This document shows positions 6,839 through 16,091 of a stretch of DNA of 64,000 nt, one piece after another. The stretch spans positions 5,211,501-5,275,500 of the forward strand of contig NZ_AP014627.1 in the NCBI RefSeq assembly GCF_001547895.1. Reading direction: 5' to 3'. The notes beneath the pieces are model-generated. The model worked only from the letters and a program-made list of their open reading frames with translations, searched no databases and was not told the origin of the DNA. Source of the stretch: Pseudomonas sp. Os17 (GTDB lineage Bacteria > Pseudomonadota > Gammaproteobacteria > Pseudomonadales > Pseudomonadaceae). Made by a program: the position numbers and the translations under genes. How positions within the stretch are numbered: position 1 is the first letter of the stretch; every line of letters starts with the position of its first letter.

Positions 6839-9528
6839 AGGGCTTCCAGGGAAGGCGGTTGTCCCGCCGGCAAGGTGATGACAAAACTCAGCCCGGCGTC
6901 GGCGTGAGGCTGGGCCTCGATCCGCCCGCCATGGGCTTCGACGATGCGTTTGGCCAGGGCCAGGCCCAGGCCGATGCCGGCCACGGCGGACTCCTGCTGG
7001 CCGCGGCTGAAGGCTTCGAACAGGCTGTCCGGGGAACTGCCCTTGGGGCAGCCGGGGCCGGAATCGCTGACCTGCAAAATGATCTGCTGGTCGACCTGAC
7101 GGGCACTGATCTGCACCAGGGTGCCGGCCGGAGTGTACTTGGCGGCGTTGTCCAGCAGGTTCACCAGCACCCGTTCCAGCAGCAGCGCGTCCACTTCCAC
7201 CAGGGGCAACTGCGGCGCCATGACGACCCGCAACTGATGCTTGGCCAACGGCTCGCGCAACTGGCGCAGGGCGCTGCCGACAATTTCCTCCAGGGAGTTC
7301 CACTGGCGCTTGAGACGCACGCCACGCTCCTGCATGCGCGCCATGTCCAGCAGGTTCTCGATCAGGCGCTGCATGGACGAGGCCTGATCGTGGATACCCG
7401 CCAGCAGGGGCTTGAGCGGGCCCTCGGTGGCGTGGGGCAAGGCGGCGTCGGCGGCGCCGATGATGGTGGTCAGGGGCGTGCGCAGGTCGTGGGAGATCGC
7501 CGCCAGCAACGTGTTGCGCATGCGCTCACCCTCCATCTGCACCACGGTGCTCTGGGCCACTTCGACGTAATGCACGCGCTCCAGGGCAATCGCCAGCTGG
7601 CTCATGCACGCCTCCAGCAGGCGCCGCTCCTCCGGTTCGGCCAGGCGTTCGGCATCCGCCAGTTCCAGCACCAGCACCCCGCGCACCCGCATCGGCGCCT
7701 TGAGGGGCAGGTAGCAGCCCTTGGCGGCTGCCAGGGTGTCGGTGCCGCGCCCCGCCGGCTGGGCGTGGTCATAGGCCCACTGGGCGATGCTTTCGTCGAT
7801 GGTCAGGACATTGGCGCTCAGGGCGCGCACGCGATTGTCGGCGTCCGGCAGCGCCAGCCCGACCCGGGCCTCGAACACCCCGCTGAAGGTGCGCAGGGCC
7901 ACGGCGCAGATCTGCTCCTCGGTCAGCGCCGCCGACAGCTCCCGGGCCAGCCCGGCCAGGGAAGTGGCACGGCGCTCGCCCTCGGCGGCGGTGCGCGCCT
8001 GATGGCGCAGGCGCGCGGTGAGCTGGCCGGTGATCAGGGCAATGCCGAGCATCAGGGCGAAGGTGAAGAAGTACTGGGTGTCGTTGACCGTGAACGACCA
8101 TACCGGCTGGACGAAGAAGAAGTCGAAGCACAACACCGCCAGCATCGCCGCCCAGACGCCCGGGCCGCGCCCAAAGCGCAGCGCCACCAGCACCACGGTG
8201 AGCAGGAACAGCATGACCACGTTGGCCGGGTCGAACACCTGGAGCAGCAGCGCCGCCACCGCGGTGGCGGCAAAACAGGCAAGGCTGGCCCACAGGTAGG
8301 CCGGCGCGCGGCTCGGTGGCAGCCCGGCCTCGGGCTTGTCCGCAGGCACCGGGCGTCGGCTCAAGGGGCCGTTGGCGATCACGATCTGATCGATTTCCGG
8401 ATGCTGGCGGCTGATCCGGTCGCTCACCGACTGGTGCCAGAACTGCCAGACCTTGCGCGGGTAATGGCCCAGCACCAGGCGATTGGCATTGTGCTCGCGG
8501 GCACAGGCCACCAGCGCCTCGGCCACGTCCAGGCCGGGCAGCGTCGCGGTTTCGGCGCCAAACTCGGCGGCCAGGGCCAGGGTCTTCATCGCCGCCGCAT
8601 AACGGCTGGAGCCGTGGCCGCGGCGCTGCGCCGAGGCCACGTGCACCACCATCCAGTCGGCTTCGAGCTTCTGCGCCAGGCGCGCGGCCTCACGCACCAG
8701 GCGTTCGTCCGCCGGATCACCGGCCACCCCCACCAGCAGGCGCTCGCGGGCCGGCCACAGGGCATTGATCGAGCGTTCGCGGCGGTAGTCGCGCATCTGC
8801 GCATCGACCCGGTCGGCGGTGCGACGCAGGGTCAGTTCGCGCAGGGCCAACAGGTTGCCCTTGCGAAAGAAATGCCGTGAAGCGCGCTCGGCCTGGGGCC
8901 CCATGTAGACCTTGCCGTCCTTGAGGCGGCGCAGCAGGTCATCCGGCGGCAGGTCGATCACCAGCACTTCGTGGGCTTCGTCGAACAGGTGATCGGGCAC
9001 GGTCTCGCGCACGCGGATGCCGATGATGCCGCTGACGATGTCGTTGAGGCTTTCCAGGTGCTGGACGTTGAGGGTGGTCCAGACATCGATCCCGGCCCGC
9101 AGCAGTTCTTCCACGTCCTGCCAGCGTTTGGGGTGGCGCGAACCGGGGACGTTGCTGTGGGCCAGCTCGTCCACCAGCAGCACCGCGGGACGCCGCGCCA
9201 GGGCGGCGTCCAGGTCGAATTCGGGCAAGGCGTAGTCGCGGTGCATCAGGCGGTGACGCTCCAGCACCTCCAGGCCTTGCAGCAGCTCGGCGGTTTCCCG
9301 CCGGCCATGGGTTTCCACCACCCCGGCCACCACGTCGCGGCCCAGGGCCACTTCGCTGCGGGCGGCGGTGAGCATGGCGCAGGTCTTGCCGACCCCGGCG
9401 TTGGAACCAAAATAGATCCGCAGCTTGCCGCGCTGGGCGGCCTGTTCGTCCTGCTGCAGCTTTTCCAGCAGCGCGTCGGGGTCGGGACGCCCGTCGCGGG
9501 GCGGGGAACTCGCATCGAGCACAGTCAT
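6835..9528 (-). CDS. kdpD: KdpD sensor histidine kinase
   Basis: 897-aa protein of standard KdpD length. N-terminal KdpD domain with a P-loop (GSNAGVGKT, residues 41-49) and LLVDELAHSNVPGSRHPKRW; a USP-like domain (about 250-370); four closely spaced transmembrane helices (about 400-500); a GAF-like region; and a C-terminal kinase with the phospho-accepting His in ISHDLRTPLTTIIGAADAAL, the N box NLLDNAAKYTP and the G box GIGLGLALAKRIVEAHGG. It senses potassium limitation or ionic stress and phosphorylates KdpE. Start 9528 (MTVLDASS) is preferred over 9573. The gene begins 60 bp after kdpB, across a strong hairpin. Confidence 0.96.
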   Translation of the reverse strand: MTVLDASSPPRDGRPDPDALLEKLQQDEQAAQRGKLRIYFGSNAGVGKTCAMLTAARSEVALGRDVVAGVVETHGRRETAELLQGLEVLERHRLMHRDYALPEFDLDAALARRPAVLLVDELAHSNVPGSRHPKRWQDVEELLRAGIDVWTTLNVQHLESLNDIVSGIIGIRVRETVPDHLFDEAHEVLVIDLPPDDLLRRLKDGKVYMGPQAERASRHFFRKGNLLALRELTLRRTADRVDAQMRDYRRERSINALWPARERLLVGVAGDPADERLVREAARLAQKLEADWMVVHVASAQRRGHGSSRYAAAMKTLALAAEFGAETATLPGLDVAEALVACAREHNANRLVLGHYPRKVWQFWHQSVSDRISRQHPEIDQIVIANGPLSRRPVPADKPEAGLPPSRAPAYLWASLACFAATAVAALLLQVFDPANVVMLFLLTVVLVALRFGRGPGVWAAMLAVLCFDFFFVQPVWSFTVNDTQYFFTFALMLGIALITGQLTARLRHQARTAAEGERRATSLAGLARELSAALTEEQICAVALRTFSGVFEARVGLALPDADNRVRALSANVLTIDESIAQWAYDHAQPAGRGTDTLAAAKGCYLPLKAPMRVRGVLVLELADAERLAEPEERRLLEACMSQLAIALERVHYVEVAQSTVVQMEGERMRNTLLAAISHDLRTPLTTIIGAADAALPHATEGPLKPLLAGIHDQASSMQRLIENLLDMARMQERGVRLKRQWNSLEEIVGSALRQLREPLAKHQLRVVMAPQLPLVEVDALLLERVLVNLLDNAAKYTPAGTLVQISARQVDQQIILQVSDSGPGCPKGSSPDSLFEAFSRGQQESAVAGIGLGLALAKRIVEAHGGRIEAQPHADAGLSFVITLPAGQPPSLEAL

Positions 9529-9545
9529 GAGCTTCCTTAAATGAA

Positions 9546-9575
9546 CAATGCGGCGCTCCGGGGAGCGCCGCATTG
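9546..9575. terminator. strong hairpin between kdpB and kdpD
   Basis: Perfect 14-bp inverted repeat (CAATGCGGCGCTCC and its complement) with only two bases between the arms, lying between the kdpB stop and the kdpD start. No T-run follows on the minus strand, so it may be a partial terminator or a processing site that sets the kdpFABC to kdpDE ratio. Confidence 0.6.
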
Positions 9576-9587
9576 TCAGTCCTTGCC

Positions 9588-11660
9588 TCAGACCAGGCCA
9601 AGCCCGGCCAGCAGCATGTCGATCAGCTTGATCCCGGCAAAGGGCACCAGCACCCCGCCCAGGCCATAGATCAGCAGGTTGCGGTTAAGCAGGGCCGCCG
9701 CACCGATGGATCGGTACTTCACCCCCTTGAGCGCCAGGGGGATTAGGAACACGATGATCAGCGCGTTGAAGATCACCGCACTGAGAATCGCCGAGTTCGG
9801 GCTGTTGAGGTGCATCACGTTCAGCGCCGCCAACTGCGGGTAAGTGGCGACGAACGCGGCCGGTACGATAGCAAAATACTTGGCCACGTCGTTGGCCACG
9901 CTGAAGGTGGTCAGGGCGCCGCGGGTCATGAGCATCTGCTTGCCGACTTCCACCACTTCGATCAGCTTGGTCGGGTTGCTGTCCAGGTCGACCATGTTGC
10001 CCGCTTCCTTTGCCGCCTGGGTGCCGCTGTTCATCGCCACGGCCACGTCGGCCTGGGCCAGGGCCGGGGCGTCGTTGGTGCCGTCGCCGGTCATGGCCAC
10101 CAGCTTGCCCTTGGCCTGGTAGTCGCGGATCAGTTGCAGCTTGTCTTCGGGACGGGCCTCGGCGAGGAAGTCATCGACCCCGGCCTCCACGGCAATCGCC
10201 GCTGCGGTCAGGCGGTTGTCGCCGGTGATCATCACGGTCTTGATGCCCATGCGCCGCAGTTCGGCAAAGCGCTCCTTCATCCCGCCCTTGACCACGTCCT
10301 TGAGTTCCACCACGCCCAGGGCCTGGGCGCCGTCGCTGACCACCAGCGGCGTGCTGCCGCGCCGCGAGACTTCATCCACCTTGGCCTGCAAGGCTGGCGG
10401 GAAGCTGCCCCCCAGGGCTTCGATGTGCCGGCGAATGGCATCGGCCGCGCCCTTGCGGATGCTGCGCCCCTCCGGCAGGTCGACGCCGCTCATGCGGGTC
10501 TGCGCGCTGAACTGCACGAAGCTGGCGCCCAGGGCCTCGATATCGCGGCCACGGATGTCGAACTTCTGCTTGGCCAGCACCACGATGCTGCGGCCTTCCG
10601 GGGTTTCGTCGGCCAGGGAAGCCAGTTGCGCGGCGTCCGCCAGCTCGCTGTCCTTGATCCCCGGGGCCGGCAGGAAGGCACTGGCCTGACGGTTGCCCAG
10701 GGTGATGGTGCCGGTCTTGTCCAGCAGCAGCACGTCGACGTCCCCCGCCGCTTCCACGGCGCGCCCGGACGTGGCGATGACGTTGGCCGACATCATCCGG
10801 CTCATGCCCGCCACGCCGATGGCCGAGAGCAGGCCGCCGATGGTGGTGGGGATCAGGCACACCAGCAACGCCACCATCACCGTGGCGCTGATCACGCTGC
10901 CGGTGCCGCTCATGGCCACGGCGAAGATCGAGTACGGGCTCAGGGTCACGATCACCAGCAGGAACAGCAGGGTCAGCCCCACCAGGAGAATGGTCAGGGC
11001 CACCTCGTTGGGGGTTTTCTGGCGCTTGGCCGATTCCACCATGGAGATCATGCGGTCCAGGAACGACTCGCCAGGGTTGACGCTGATGCGCACCACCAGC
11101 CAGTCGGACAGCACCTTGGTGCCGCCGGTGACCGAGGAAAAGTCGCCCCCGGCCTCGCGGATCACCGGCGCCGATTCACCGGTAATGGCGCTCTCGTCCA
11201 CCGTGGCCACGCCTTCGATGACCTCGCCATCCAAAGGCACCAGGTCGCCGGCCTCGATCAGCACCACCATGTCCTTGCGCAGCTCGCTGGCGGCCATCGG
11301 CAGCCAGGCGGCGCCATGCCTGGGCTGCTGCAACAGCTTGGCCAGGGTCTGGCGCTTCATGCCCTTGAGGCTGGCGGCCTGGGCCCGGCTGCGGCCCTCG
11401 GCCAGGGCTTCGGCGAAGTTGGCGAACAGCACGGTGAACCACAGCCACAGGGTGATGCTGAGGATGAAGCCGCTGGAGGCCTCGCCCTCGCCGCCCAGGG
11501 ACTGGAACCACAGCAGGGTGGTGAGGATGCTGCCCAGGTAGACCACGAACATCACCGGGTTCTTCCACTGCGCCTGGGGCAGCAGCTTCTTCACCGCATC
11601 CAGGCACGCCGTGGACAGCAGCCCACGGTCGAACAACGCTATACGAGGGTTCTTACTCAT
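9588..11660 (-). CDS. kdpB: KdpB, ATP-binding subunit of potassium-transporting P-type ATPase
   Basis: 690-aa P-type ATPase subunit. The phosphorylated aspartate is in [15 protein letters not shown] (about residue 315); the actuator loop TGES is present in [13 protein letters not shown], and the hinge motif in [17 protein letters not shown]. Seven hydrophobic segments fit the family. It hydrolyses ATP to drive potassium uptake through KdpA. It lies 12 bp downstream of kdpC, so the gene order here is kdpF-A-C-B, not the more common F-A-B-C. All catalytic residues look intact. Confidence 0.97.
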   Translation of the reverse strand: MSKNPRIALFDRGLLSTACLDAVKKLLPQAQWKNPVMFVVYLGSILTTLLWFQSLGGEGEASSGFILSITLWLWFTVLFANFAEALAEGRSRAQAASLKGMKRQTLAKLLQQPRHGAAWLPMAASELRKDMVVLIEAGDLVPLDGEVIEGVATVDESAITGESAPVIREAGGDFSSVTGGTKVLSDWLVVRISVNPGESFLDRMISMVESAKRQKTPNEVALTILLVGLTLLFLLVIVTLSPYSIFAVAMSGTGSVISATVMVALLVCLIPTTIGGLLSAIGVAGMSRMMSANVIATSGRAVEAAGDVDVLLLDKTGTITLGNRQASAFLPAPGIKDSELADAAQLASLADETPEGRSIVVLAKQKFDIRGRDIEALGASFVQFSAQTRMSGVDLPEGRSIRKGAADAIRRHIEALGGSFPPALQAKVDEVSRRGSTPLVVSDGAQALGVVELKDVVKGGMKERFAELRRMGIKTVMITGDNRLTAAAIAVEAGVDDFLAEARPEDKLQLIRDYQAKGKLVAMTGDGTNDAPALAQADVAVAMNSGTQAAKEAGNMVDLDSNPTKLIEVVEVGKQMLMTRGALTTFSVANDVAKYFAIVPAAFVATYPQLAALNVMHLNSPNSAILSAVIFNALIIVFLIPLALKGVKYRSIGAAALLNRNLLIYGLGGVLVPFAGIKLIDMLLAGLGLV

Positions 11661-11672
11661 GATCGGTATCTC

Positions 11673-12356
11673 TTACTCACTGACCGCAAGGGGCGAGGCA
11701 GGCACGGGTGCCAGGGCATCCAGCGCGAGATTGAGTTGCAGCACATTGACCCGGGGCTCGCCCAGCAGGCCGAAGGTGCGGCTTTCGCTGTGGGCCTGCA
11801 GCAGCGCCTGCAGCTCGGCCAGCGGCAGGTTGCGCAGGCGGGCCACCCGGTTCAGTTGCAGTTGGGCGTTGGCCAGGGAGATGTGCGGGTCCAGGCCGGA
11901 AGCCGAAGCGGTCACCGCGTCCACCGGCACCGGAATGTCCGCCGCCAGGCCGTTGAGCTGGCGGTAGGCGCTGACCCGCGCGGTCACGCTGTCCACCAGC
12001 TTCTGGCTGGTGGGGCCCAGGTTGCTGGCACCACTGGCCCCGGCGTTGTAGGGCTGGGGCACGCTCTTGCTCGGGTCCAGCGGATCGCTGCCCAGGGTCA
12101 TGCTCGGGCGACCCTGGAAATACTCCGGGCGACTGAAGGACTGGCCGATCAGCTTTGAGCCCACCACCAGGCCGTCACGCTGCACCAGGCTGCCCTGGGC
12201 CTGGAACGGGAACAGCAGGTTGGCCAGCACCGTGGTCGCCAGCGGATAGGCCAGCCCGGTCAGCAGCATGAATAACACTGCCGCCACCAGCACCGGGCGC
12301 AACAGGCCCTTGAACAGCACCACAGTGGTGCCTTGGGTTTGCATTTGCGTAGTCAT
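11673..12356 (-). CDS. kdpC: KdpC subunit of potassium-transporting ATPase
   Basis: 227-aa protein with one N-terminal transmembrane helix (about residues 17-45, [23 protein letters not shown]) and a periplasmic domain containing the family segments [17 protein letters not shown] and [15 protein letters not shown]. KdpC stabilises the KdpFABC complex and raises affinity for substrate. The ATG at 12356 is preferred to the GTG one codon upstream. It sits between kdpA (9 bp gap) and kdpB (12 bp gap). Confidence 0.95.
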   Translation of the reverse strand: MTTQMQTQGTTVVLFKGLLRPVLVAAVLFMLLTGLAYPLATTVLANLLFPFQAQGSLVQRDGLVVGSKLIGQSFSRPEYFQGRPSMTLGSDPLDPSKSVPQPYNAGASGASNLGPTSQKLVDSVTARVSAYRQLNGLAADIPVPVDAVTASASGLDPHISLANAQLQLNRVARLRNLPLAELQALLQAHSESRTFGLLGEPRVNVLQLNLALDALAPVPASPLAVSE

Positions 12357-12365
12357 CACAACCCC

Positions 12366-14072
12366 TTACTTGTAGGTCTGGCCGGCCAGCAACTGCAGTT
12401 GCTCCACCAGCGGGCCGAGCGCGAGGGCCGGCAGGAAAGTCAGGCCACCGACCACCAGCACCACGAACACCACCAGGAACATGAACAGCGGCGTGGCGGT
12501 GGGAATGGTGCCGGCACCGGCCGGGATGTTCTTTTTCGCCGCCAGGGAACCGGCCACGGCCAGCATCGGCAGCATGGTGAAGAAACGCCCCATGAGCATC
12601 GCCAGGCCGATGGTGGTGTTGAAGAACGGCGTGTTGGCGTTGAGCCCGGCAAATGCCGAACCGTTGTTGGCGGTGCCCGAGGCGTAGGCGTAGAGCACCT
12701 CGCTGAAACCATGGGGGCCAAGGTTGTTGAGGCTGTTCAGGGTGTCCGGCCACAACGCTGCCAGGGCGGTGAAACCCAAGATGCAGATCGGGTGCGCGAG
12801 CACCGAGAGCATCACCAGCTTGATCTCCCGGGCCTCGATCTTCTTGCCGAGGAATTCCGGGCTGCGGCCGATCATCATGCCCACCAGGAACACCGTCAGC
12901 AGGGCGTACTGGATCAGGTTGATAAAGCCCACGCCGTCACCGCCGAACACGCAGTTGAGCATCATCTGCGCCAGGGGCACGAAGCCGCCCATGGGGGTCA
13001 GCGAGTCGTGCATGGCGTTCACCGAACCGGTGGTGGCGCCGGTGGTGGTGGTGACGAACAGCGCGGTGTCGGCGATGCCGAAGCGCAGCTCCTTGCCTTC
13101 CATGTTGCCGCCGCTCTGGGTCGCCGACAGTTGCTGGTCGACACCGACCTGGGTCAGCAGCGGGTTGCCGCCCTGCTCCGCGGTGAAGACGATGGCCAGG
13201 AAGCCGACGAACATCACCAGGAAGGTGCCGAAGAACACCCAGCCCTGACGCCGCCGCAGCAGCATGCTGCCGAAGGCGTAAGTCAGCGCCGAAGGGATCA
13301 GCAACATGCTGAGGATGTGCAGGACGTTGGTCAGCGGGGTCGGGTTCTCGAACGGATGGGCAGCGTTCATGCTGAAGAAGCCGCCACCGTTGGTGCCGAT
13401 GTGCTTGATCGACTCGAAGCTGGCCACGGCGCCGACGATCAACTGCTGCTGGGCGCCTTCCAGGGTGGTGGCCAGGGCCTGGGAGTTGAGGGTCTGGGGC
13501 ATGCCCTGCCAGACATAGACCAGGGCCATGACCAGGCACAAAGGCAGCATCACCCGGTACAGGGTGCGGGTGAAGTCGACCCAGTAGTTGCCGATATCCG
13601 CCGAGCTGGAACGGCTCAGGCCGCGAATGAAACCGGCCGCGGCGACAACACCGGCGGTGGCGCCGACGAACATCAGGAAGGTGATCACCGCCATCTGGCT
13701 GAAGTTCGACAGGCTGCTTTCCCCGGAGTACGCCTGCCAGTTGGTGTTGGTGATAAAGGACGCGGCGGTGTTGAACGCCAGGTCCGGGGTCTGCGCCGCC
13801 AGCCCCAGGGGGTTGAGGGGCATGACGCTTTGCAGGCGCAGCACCAGGTAGCCCAGGAGCATCATCGCCGCGTTGGACAGCAACAGCGCCGAGCCATAGC
13901 GGGCCCAGCCCATGGTTTCGCCGGGGTCGATCCCCAGCAGGCGGTAGGTGGCCCGCTCGGGCAAGGCGTGGCCGCGGCCGCTGAAGACCCGGGCCAGCCA
14001 TTTGCCCATGAGTACGGCGAGCCCGGTCATTACCCCGAGGATCACCGCGTATTCCAGCACAGTACTCAACAT
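12366..14072 (-). CDS. kdpA: KdpA, potassium-binding channel-like subunit
   Basis: 568-aa multi-helix membrane protein. KdpA signatures are abundant: the [18 protein letters not shown] segment and later [35 protein letters not shown] and [20 protein letters not shown], the channel-lining loops of the superfamily of K+ transporters. It forms the selectivity filter of the Kdp pump. Start ATG 14072 lies 13 bp from the stop of the upstream microprotein gene. Confidence 0.97.
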   Translation of the reverse strand: MLSTVLEYAVILGVMTGLAVLMGKWLARVFSGRGHALPERATYRLLGIDPGETMGWARYGSALLLSNAAMMLLGYLVLRLQSVMPLNPLGLAAQTPDLAFNTAASFITNTNWQAYSGESSLSNFSQMAVITFLMFVGATAGVVAAAGFIRGLSRSSSADIGNYWVDFTRTLYRVMLPLCLVMALVYVWQGMPQTLNSQALATTLEGAQQQLIVGAVASFESIKHIGTNGGGFFSMNAAHPFENPTPLTNVLHILSMLLIPSALTYAFGSMLLRRRQGWVFFGTFLVMFVGFLAIVFTAEQGGNPLLTQVGVDQQLSATQSGGNMEGKELRFGIADTALFVTTTTGATTGSVNAMHDSLTPMGGFVPLAQMMLNCVFGGDGVGFINLIQYALLTVFLVGMMIGRSPEFLGKKIEAREIKLVMLSVLAHPICILGFTALAALWPDTLNSLNNLGPHGFSEVLYAYASGTANNGSAFAGLNANTPFFNTTIGLAMLMGRFFTMLPMLAVAGSLAAKKNIPAGAGTIPTATPLFMFLVVFVVLVVGGLTFLPALALGPLVEQLQLLAGQTYK

Positions 14073-14085
14073 GTCGATGCTCCGT

Positions 14086-14169
14086 TCAAATCTTGCCCAT
14101 GGCGACGATGACCAGGGCCGTCAGTACAAAGAACCCCAGGGACAGGCCCACGAAGATCAGGTCGTACAT
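14086..14169 (-). CDS. 27-aa membrane microprotein between kdpF and kdpA
   Basis: A 27-codon frame (begins [14 protein letters not shown], ends VIVAMGKI) is almost entirely one transmembrane helix. It has its own good ribosome site (AAGGA about 8 bp before the ATG at 14169) and lies in the kdp operon, 13 bp from kdpA and 70 bp after kdpF. Similar FFxLxxxxV one-helix peptides beside kdpF occur in other bacteria's kdp loci from memory, but I cannot confirm a family. It is too short for routine gene callers. It is likely translated and possibly a second small Kdp subunit. Confidence 0.6.
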   Translation of the reverse strand: MYDLIFVGLSLGFFVLTALVIVAMGKI

Positions 14170-14239
14170 GGCTGGTTTCCTTTCTCGAAAATGCCCGGAC
14201 GGGCGAATGAAAATGCCGGGGTAGCGCTGGGTGCGGTCA

Positions 14240-14338
14240 TCAGAATTTCTCGGCACGGATCAGCGCGTAACCCAGGTAGACAAACAGCAGCACGGCGCAA
14301 AAACCGCTGGCGCCGTAGATGAATTCCAGTGTCAGCAA
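14240..14338 (-). CDS. kdpF: KdpF small subunit of the potassium ATPase (TTG start)
   Basis: 32-aa single-helix peptide ending in FVYLGYALIRAEKF, which matches the YLxYALxRPEKF C-terminus of KdpF, the lipid-like stabilising subunit of KdpFABC. No ATG is available; the TTG at 14338 is preceded by AAGGGG at 7 bp, the best start in the frame. An open frame continues upstream to 14506 but has no ribosome site and codes for a proline- and arginine-rich tail unlike KdpF. Confidence 0.78.
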   Translation of the reverse strand: MLTLEFIYGASGFCAVLLFVYLGYALIRAEKF

Positions 14339-14591
14339 GGCTTTTCCCCTTAATTCATTGAGGCCGCGCCGACGCCGCCCATGGCGGCGCCGGAGGCAGC
14401 CGGTCAGGCACCCGGCAACGGGCGCCGGCAGGGAGTCGGCCACGGGCCGTGCGCCGCTCTCCTCTGCGCCACGCAGGTTAGGTGAGGGCGTATCAAGGTC
14501 GGGCACTGATTGCAGGGGGCGGTATTAAGACGGCGTATAGATTGCGCGGCAGGCGGGGAAAATCGGGGGCCGGACCGCGCCCCCGAGGGGA

Positions 14592-15080
14592 TCATTCACT
14601 TTTGAGCGGCAGCCAGACCTCCACCACGCCGCTGCCGGTCTCGGGGTTGAAATCGGCGCTGTAGCGCTCGAACTCCGGCGCATTGGCGGCCTCGCGGCCG
14701 GACTGGGGCAACCAGGTGTTCCAGATGTAGTTGAAGGTCTGGGGCAGCTCCTGCAGGGATCCGCCATGCTCGAACACCGCGTAGTTCTGCGGCTGCACTT
14801 CGATCCAGCGATAACGCTCGGGCAGATCGTCGAGCTTGCTGATCTCGACCCCGGCCAGGTATTCGAAGCTGCCCTGGCCGTCGGGGTTGCAGCAGACGCC
14901 GTAGGTCACCTCATCCACCTGCCCCGGCACCCGGCCGATGTGGGGGATGAAACGCTGCCACAGCTGGCCGATGTCCTGGCCGGTGCCAGGGGTAAACCGC
15001 TCGCTGAAGCCGGCGATCAGCAGAAAACGCTCTCTTTCGAAGCGCGGTTCGGGACCTGCGCCCTGTTTTTGCTCATCCAT
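14592..15080 (-). CDS. GyrI-like / AraC effector-binding domain protein
   Basis: 162-aa stand-alone GyrI-like domain. Two repeats of the SHS2-type fold are apparent: RFLLIAGFSERFTPGTGQDIGQLWQRFIPHIG in the first half and YAVFEHGGSLQELPQTFNYIWNTWLPQSG in the second, the latter containing the FxHxG...TxxxIWxxWLP pattern of AraC_E_bind proteins. These bind small hydrophobic ligands and act as sensors or antirepressors; no helix-turn-helix is present. The start at 15080 has GGAG 8 bp upstream; the frame stays open much further upstream but there it is antisense-like coding from the LysE gene region. Confidence 0.83.
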   Translation of the reverse strand: MDEQKQGAGPEPRFERERFLLIAGFSERFTPGTGQDIGQLWQRFIPHIGRVPGQVDEVTYGVCCNPDGQGSFEYLAGVEISKLDDLPERYRWIEVQPQNYAVFEHGGSLQELPQTFNYIWNTWLPQSGREAANAPEFERYSADFNPETGSGVVEVWLPLKSE

Positions 15081-15148
15081 GAATGCCACTCCTGCCGCAG
15101 AAATGATGGGTTCGGATCCAGTATAGAAGCCAATCGCCAGGGCCTGGA

Positions 15149-15814
15149 TCAGAGTGCCGGAAGGTCGCTCACGCCGGCGCCGACGATAAACTCCTGGTAG
15201 CCGGATAGGATCACGTACACCGCGAAATAGCAGAAGATCGCCGCAGATGCCAGGTAGGAGTAGCGCAGCAGCTTGTCCCCCAGGAGCTTGCCGCCCTGGG
15301 TCGCGGCCAGGCACAGGCCCAGGGTCCAGAGCAGCCCGGCACAAAAGAACCCGGCAAGGAACAGCCCGGAATTGGCGATCCCGCCGCCCCCGGATCGGGC
15401 AATCAGGGTGCCGCCCACGGCGGCGAACCAGAGGATCGCGCTGGGGGAGGACATGGCCAGGAAGATCCCGCGCAGGAACTCCTTGCGCGGCGAGCCCTTG
15501 TCCGCCTCCCCGGCCGTGGCCAGCACCGCGCTGTGGTGCAGCGCGGCGTAAATCATCTTCGCGGCGAAATACACCAGCAGCGCCGAACCGCCAATCCACA
15601 GCACCCAGCGCACGCTTTCGTACTGCAGCAGCACGGTCATCCCGGCCAGGGCCAGCAGCGCATAGATCAGGTCACCGACGCAGGTCCCCAGGCCCAGGCA
15701 GAAGCCCTGGAAATAGCCGCGCTGCATGGCCAGGGTGATCATCGCGATATTGGCCACGCCAATGTCCAGGCACAGCGAAAGGCTCAGCAAGAAGCCGCTG
15801 GTAAACTCCATCAT
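15149..15814 (-). CDS. LysE-family exporter
   Basis: 221-aa membrane protein with six hydrophobic stretches and the LysE/RhtB N-terminal pattern LSLSLCLDIGVANIAMITLAMQRGYFQGFCLGLGTCVGDLIYALLA, then NP-like segment MSSPSAILWFAAVGG. The superfamily exports amino acids and related small molecules. Two adjacent ATGs (15814 and 15811) are possible starts. It is 68 bp upstream of the GyrI-like gene in the same direction, perhaps co-transcribed. The substrate is unknown. Confidence 0.82.
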   Translation of the reverse strand: MMEFTSGFLLSLSLCLDIGVANIAMITLAMQRGYFQGFCLGLGTCVGDLIYALLALAGMTVLLQYESVRWVLWIGGSALLVYFAAKMIYAALHHSAVLATAGEADKGSPRKEFLRGIFLAMSSPSAILWFAAVGGTLIARSGGGGIANSGLFLAGFFCAGLLWTLGLCLAATQGGKLLGDKLLRYSYLASAAIFCYFAVYVILSGYQEFIVGAGVSDLPAL

Positions 15815-16091
15815 TCATCCCGTTTGATGCGGTGGTTCGAAGGGCTGTCCTGGTCCGCCGAGCGTTGGAAAATCGCCCTGGCCGACCTGGGCCGCAGCCC
15901 TTGCAGGCAAAAAGCGTGCACGTTATAGCGGCAAATCATCGCCCCCCGCAAATCCCCCCGACGCTGCGAAAATAATTTTCCGCCCCTCTGGACAAGCCGC
16001 CGGCGCCGCCCTTATCGTCTGCCCCGCAGGCCACCGCAGTGGCCAACGTCGCTCGGACGGTTCCGGGCGCTTACGTCTTTTCGAGGCAACA

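Noticed and set aside
6859-8880. Plus-strand open frame of 673 codons across kdpD
   Set aside because: Shadow of kdpD, low-complexity Gln/His/Gly composition.
9810-12158. Long plus-strand open frame (782 codons) across the kdp genes
   Set aside because: It is antisense to intact kdpB and kdpC, with a His/Gln/Arg-rich composition typical of the reverse frame of GC-rich coding DNA.
12333-14111. Plus-strand open frame of 592 codons across kdpA
   Set aside because: Shadow of kdpA; same His/Gln-rich reverse-frame composition, no domain.
14374-14391. GCCGCC-CAT-GGCGGC style palindrome upstream of kdpF as a KdpE box
   Set aside because: GC-only dyads of this kind arise often at this base composition; it does not resemble a known KdpE site closely enough to call.
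14339-14506. N-terminal extension of the kdpF frame to 14506
   Set aside because: No ribosome site; encodes a Pro/Arg-rich tail unlike KdpF, whose family length is matched from the TTG at 14338.
15081-15599. Extension of the GyrI-like frame upstream into the LysE gene
   Set aside because: The added residues are an alternative frame of lysE and show no family similarity; GGAG supports the start at 15080.
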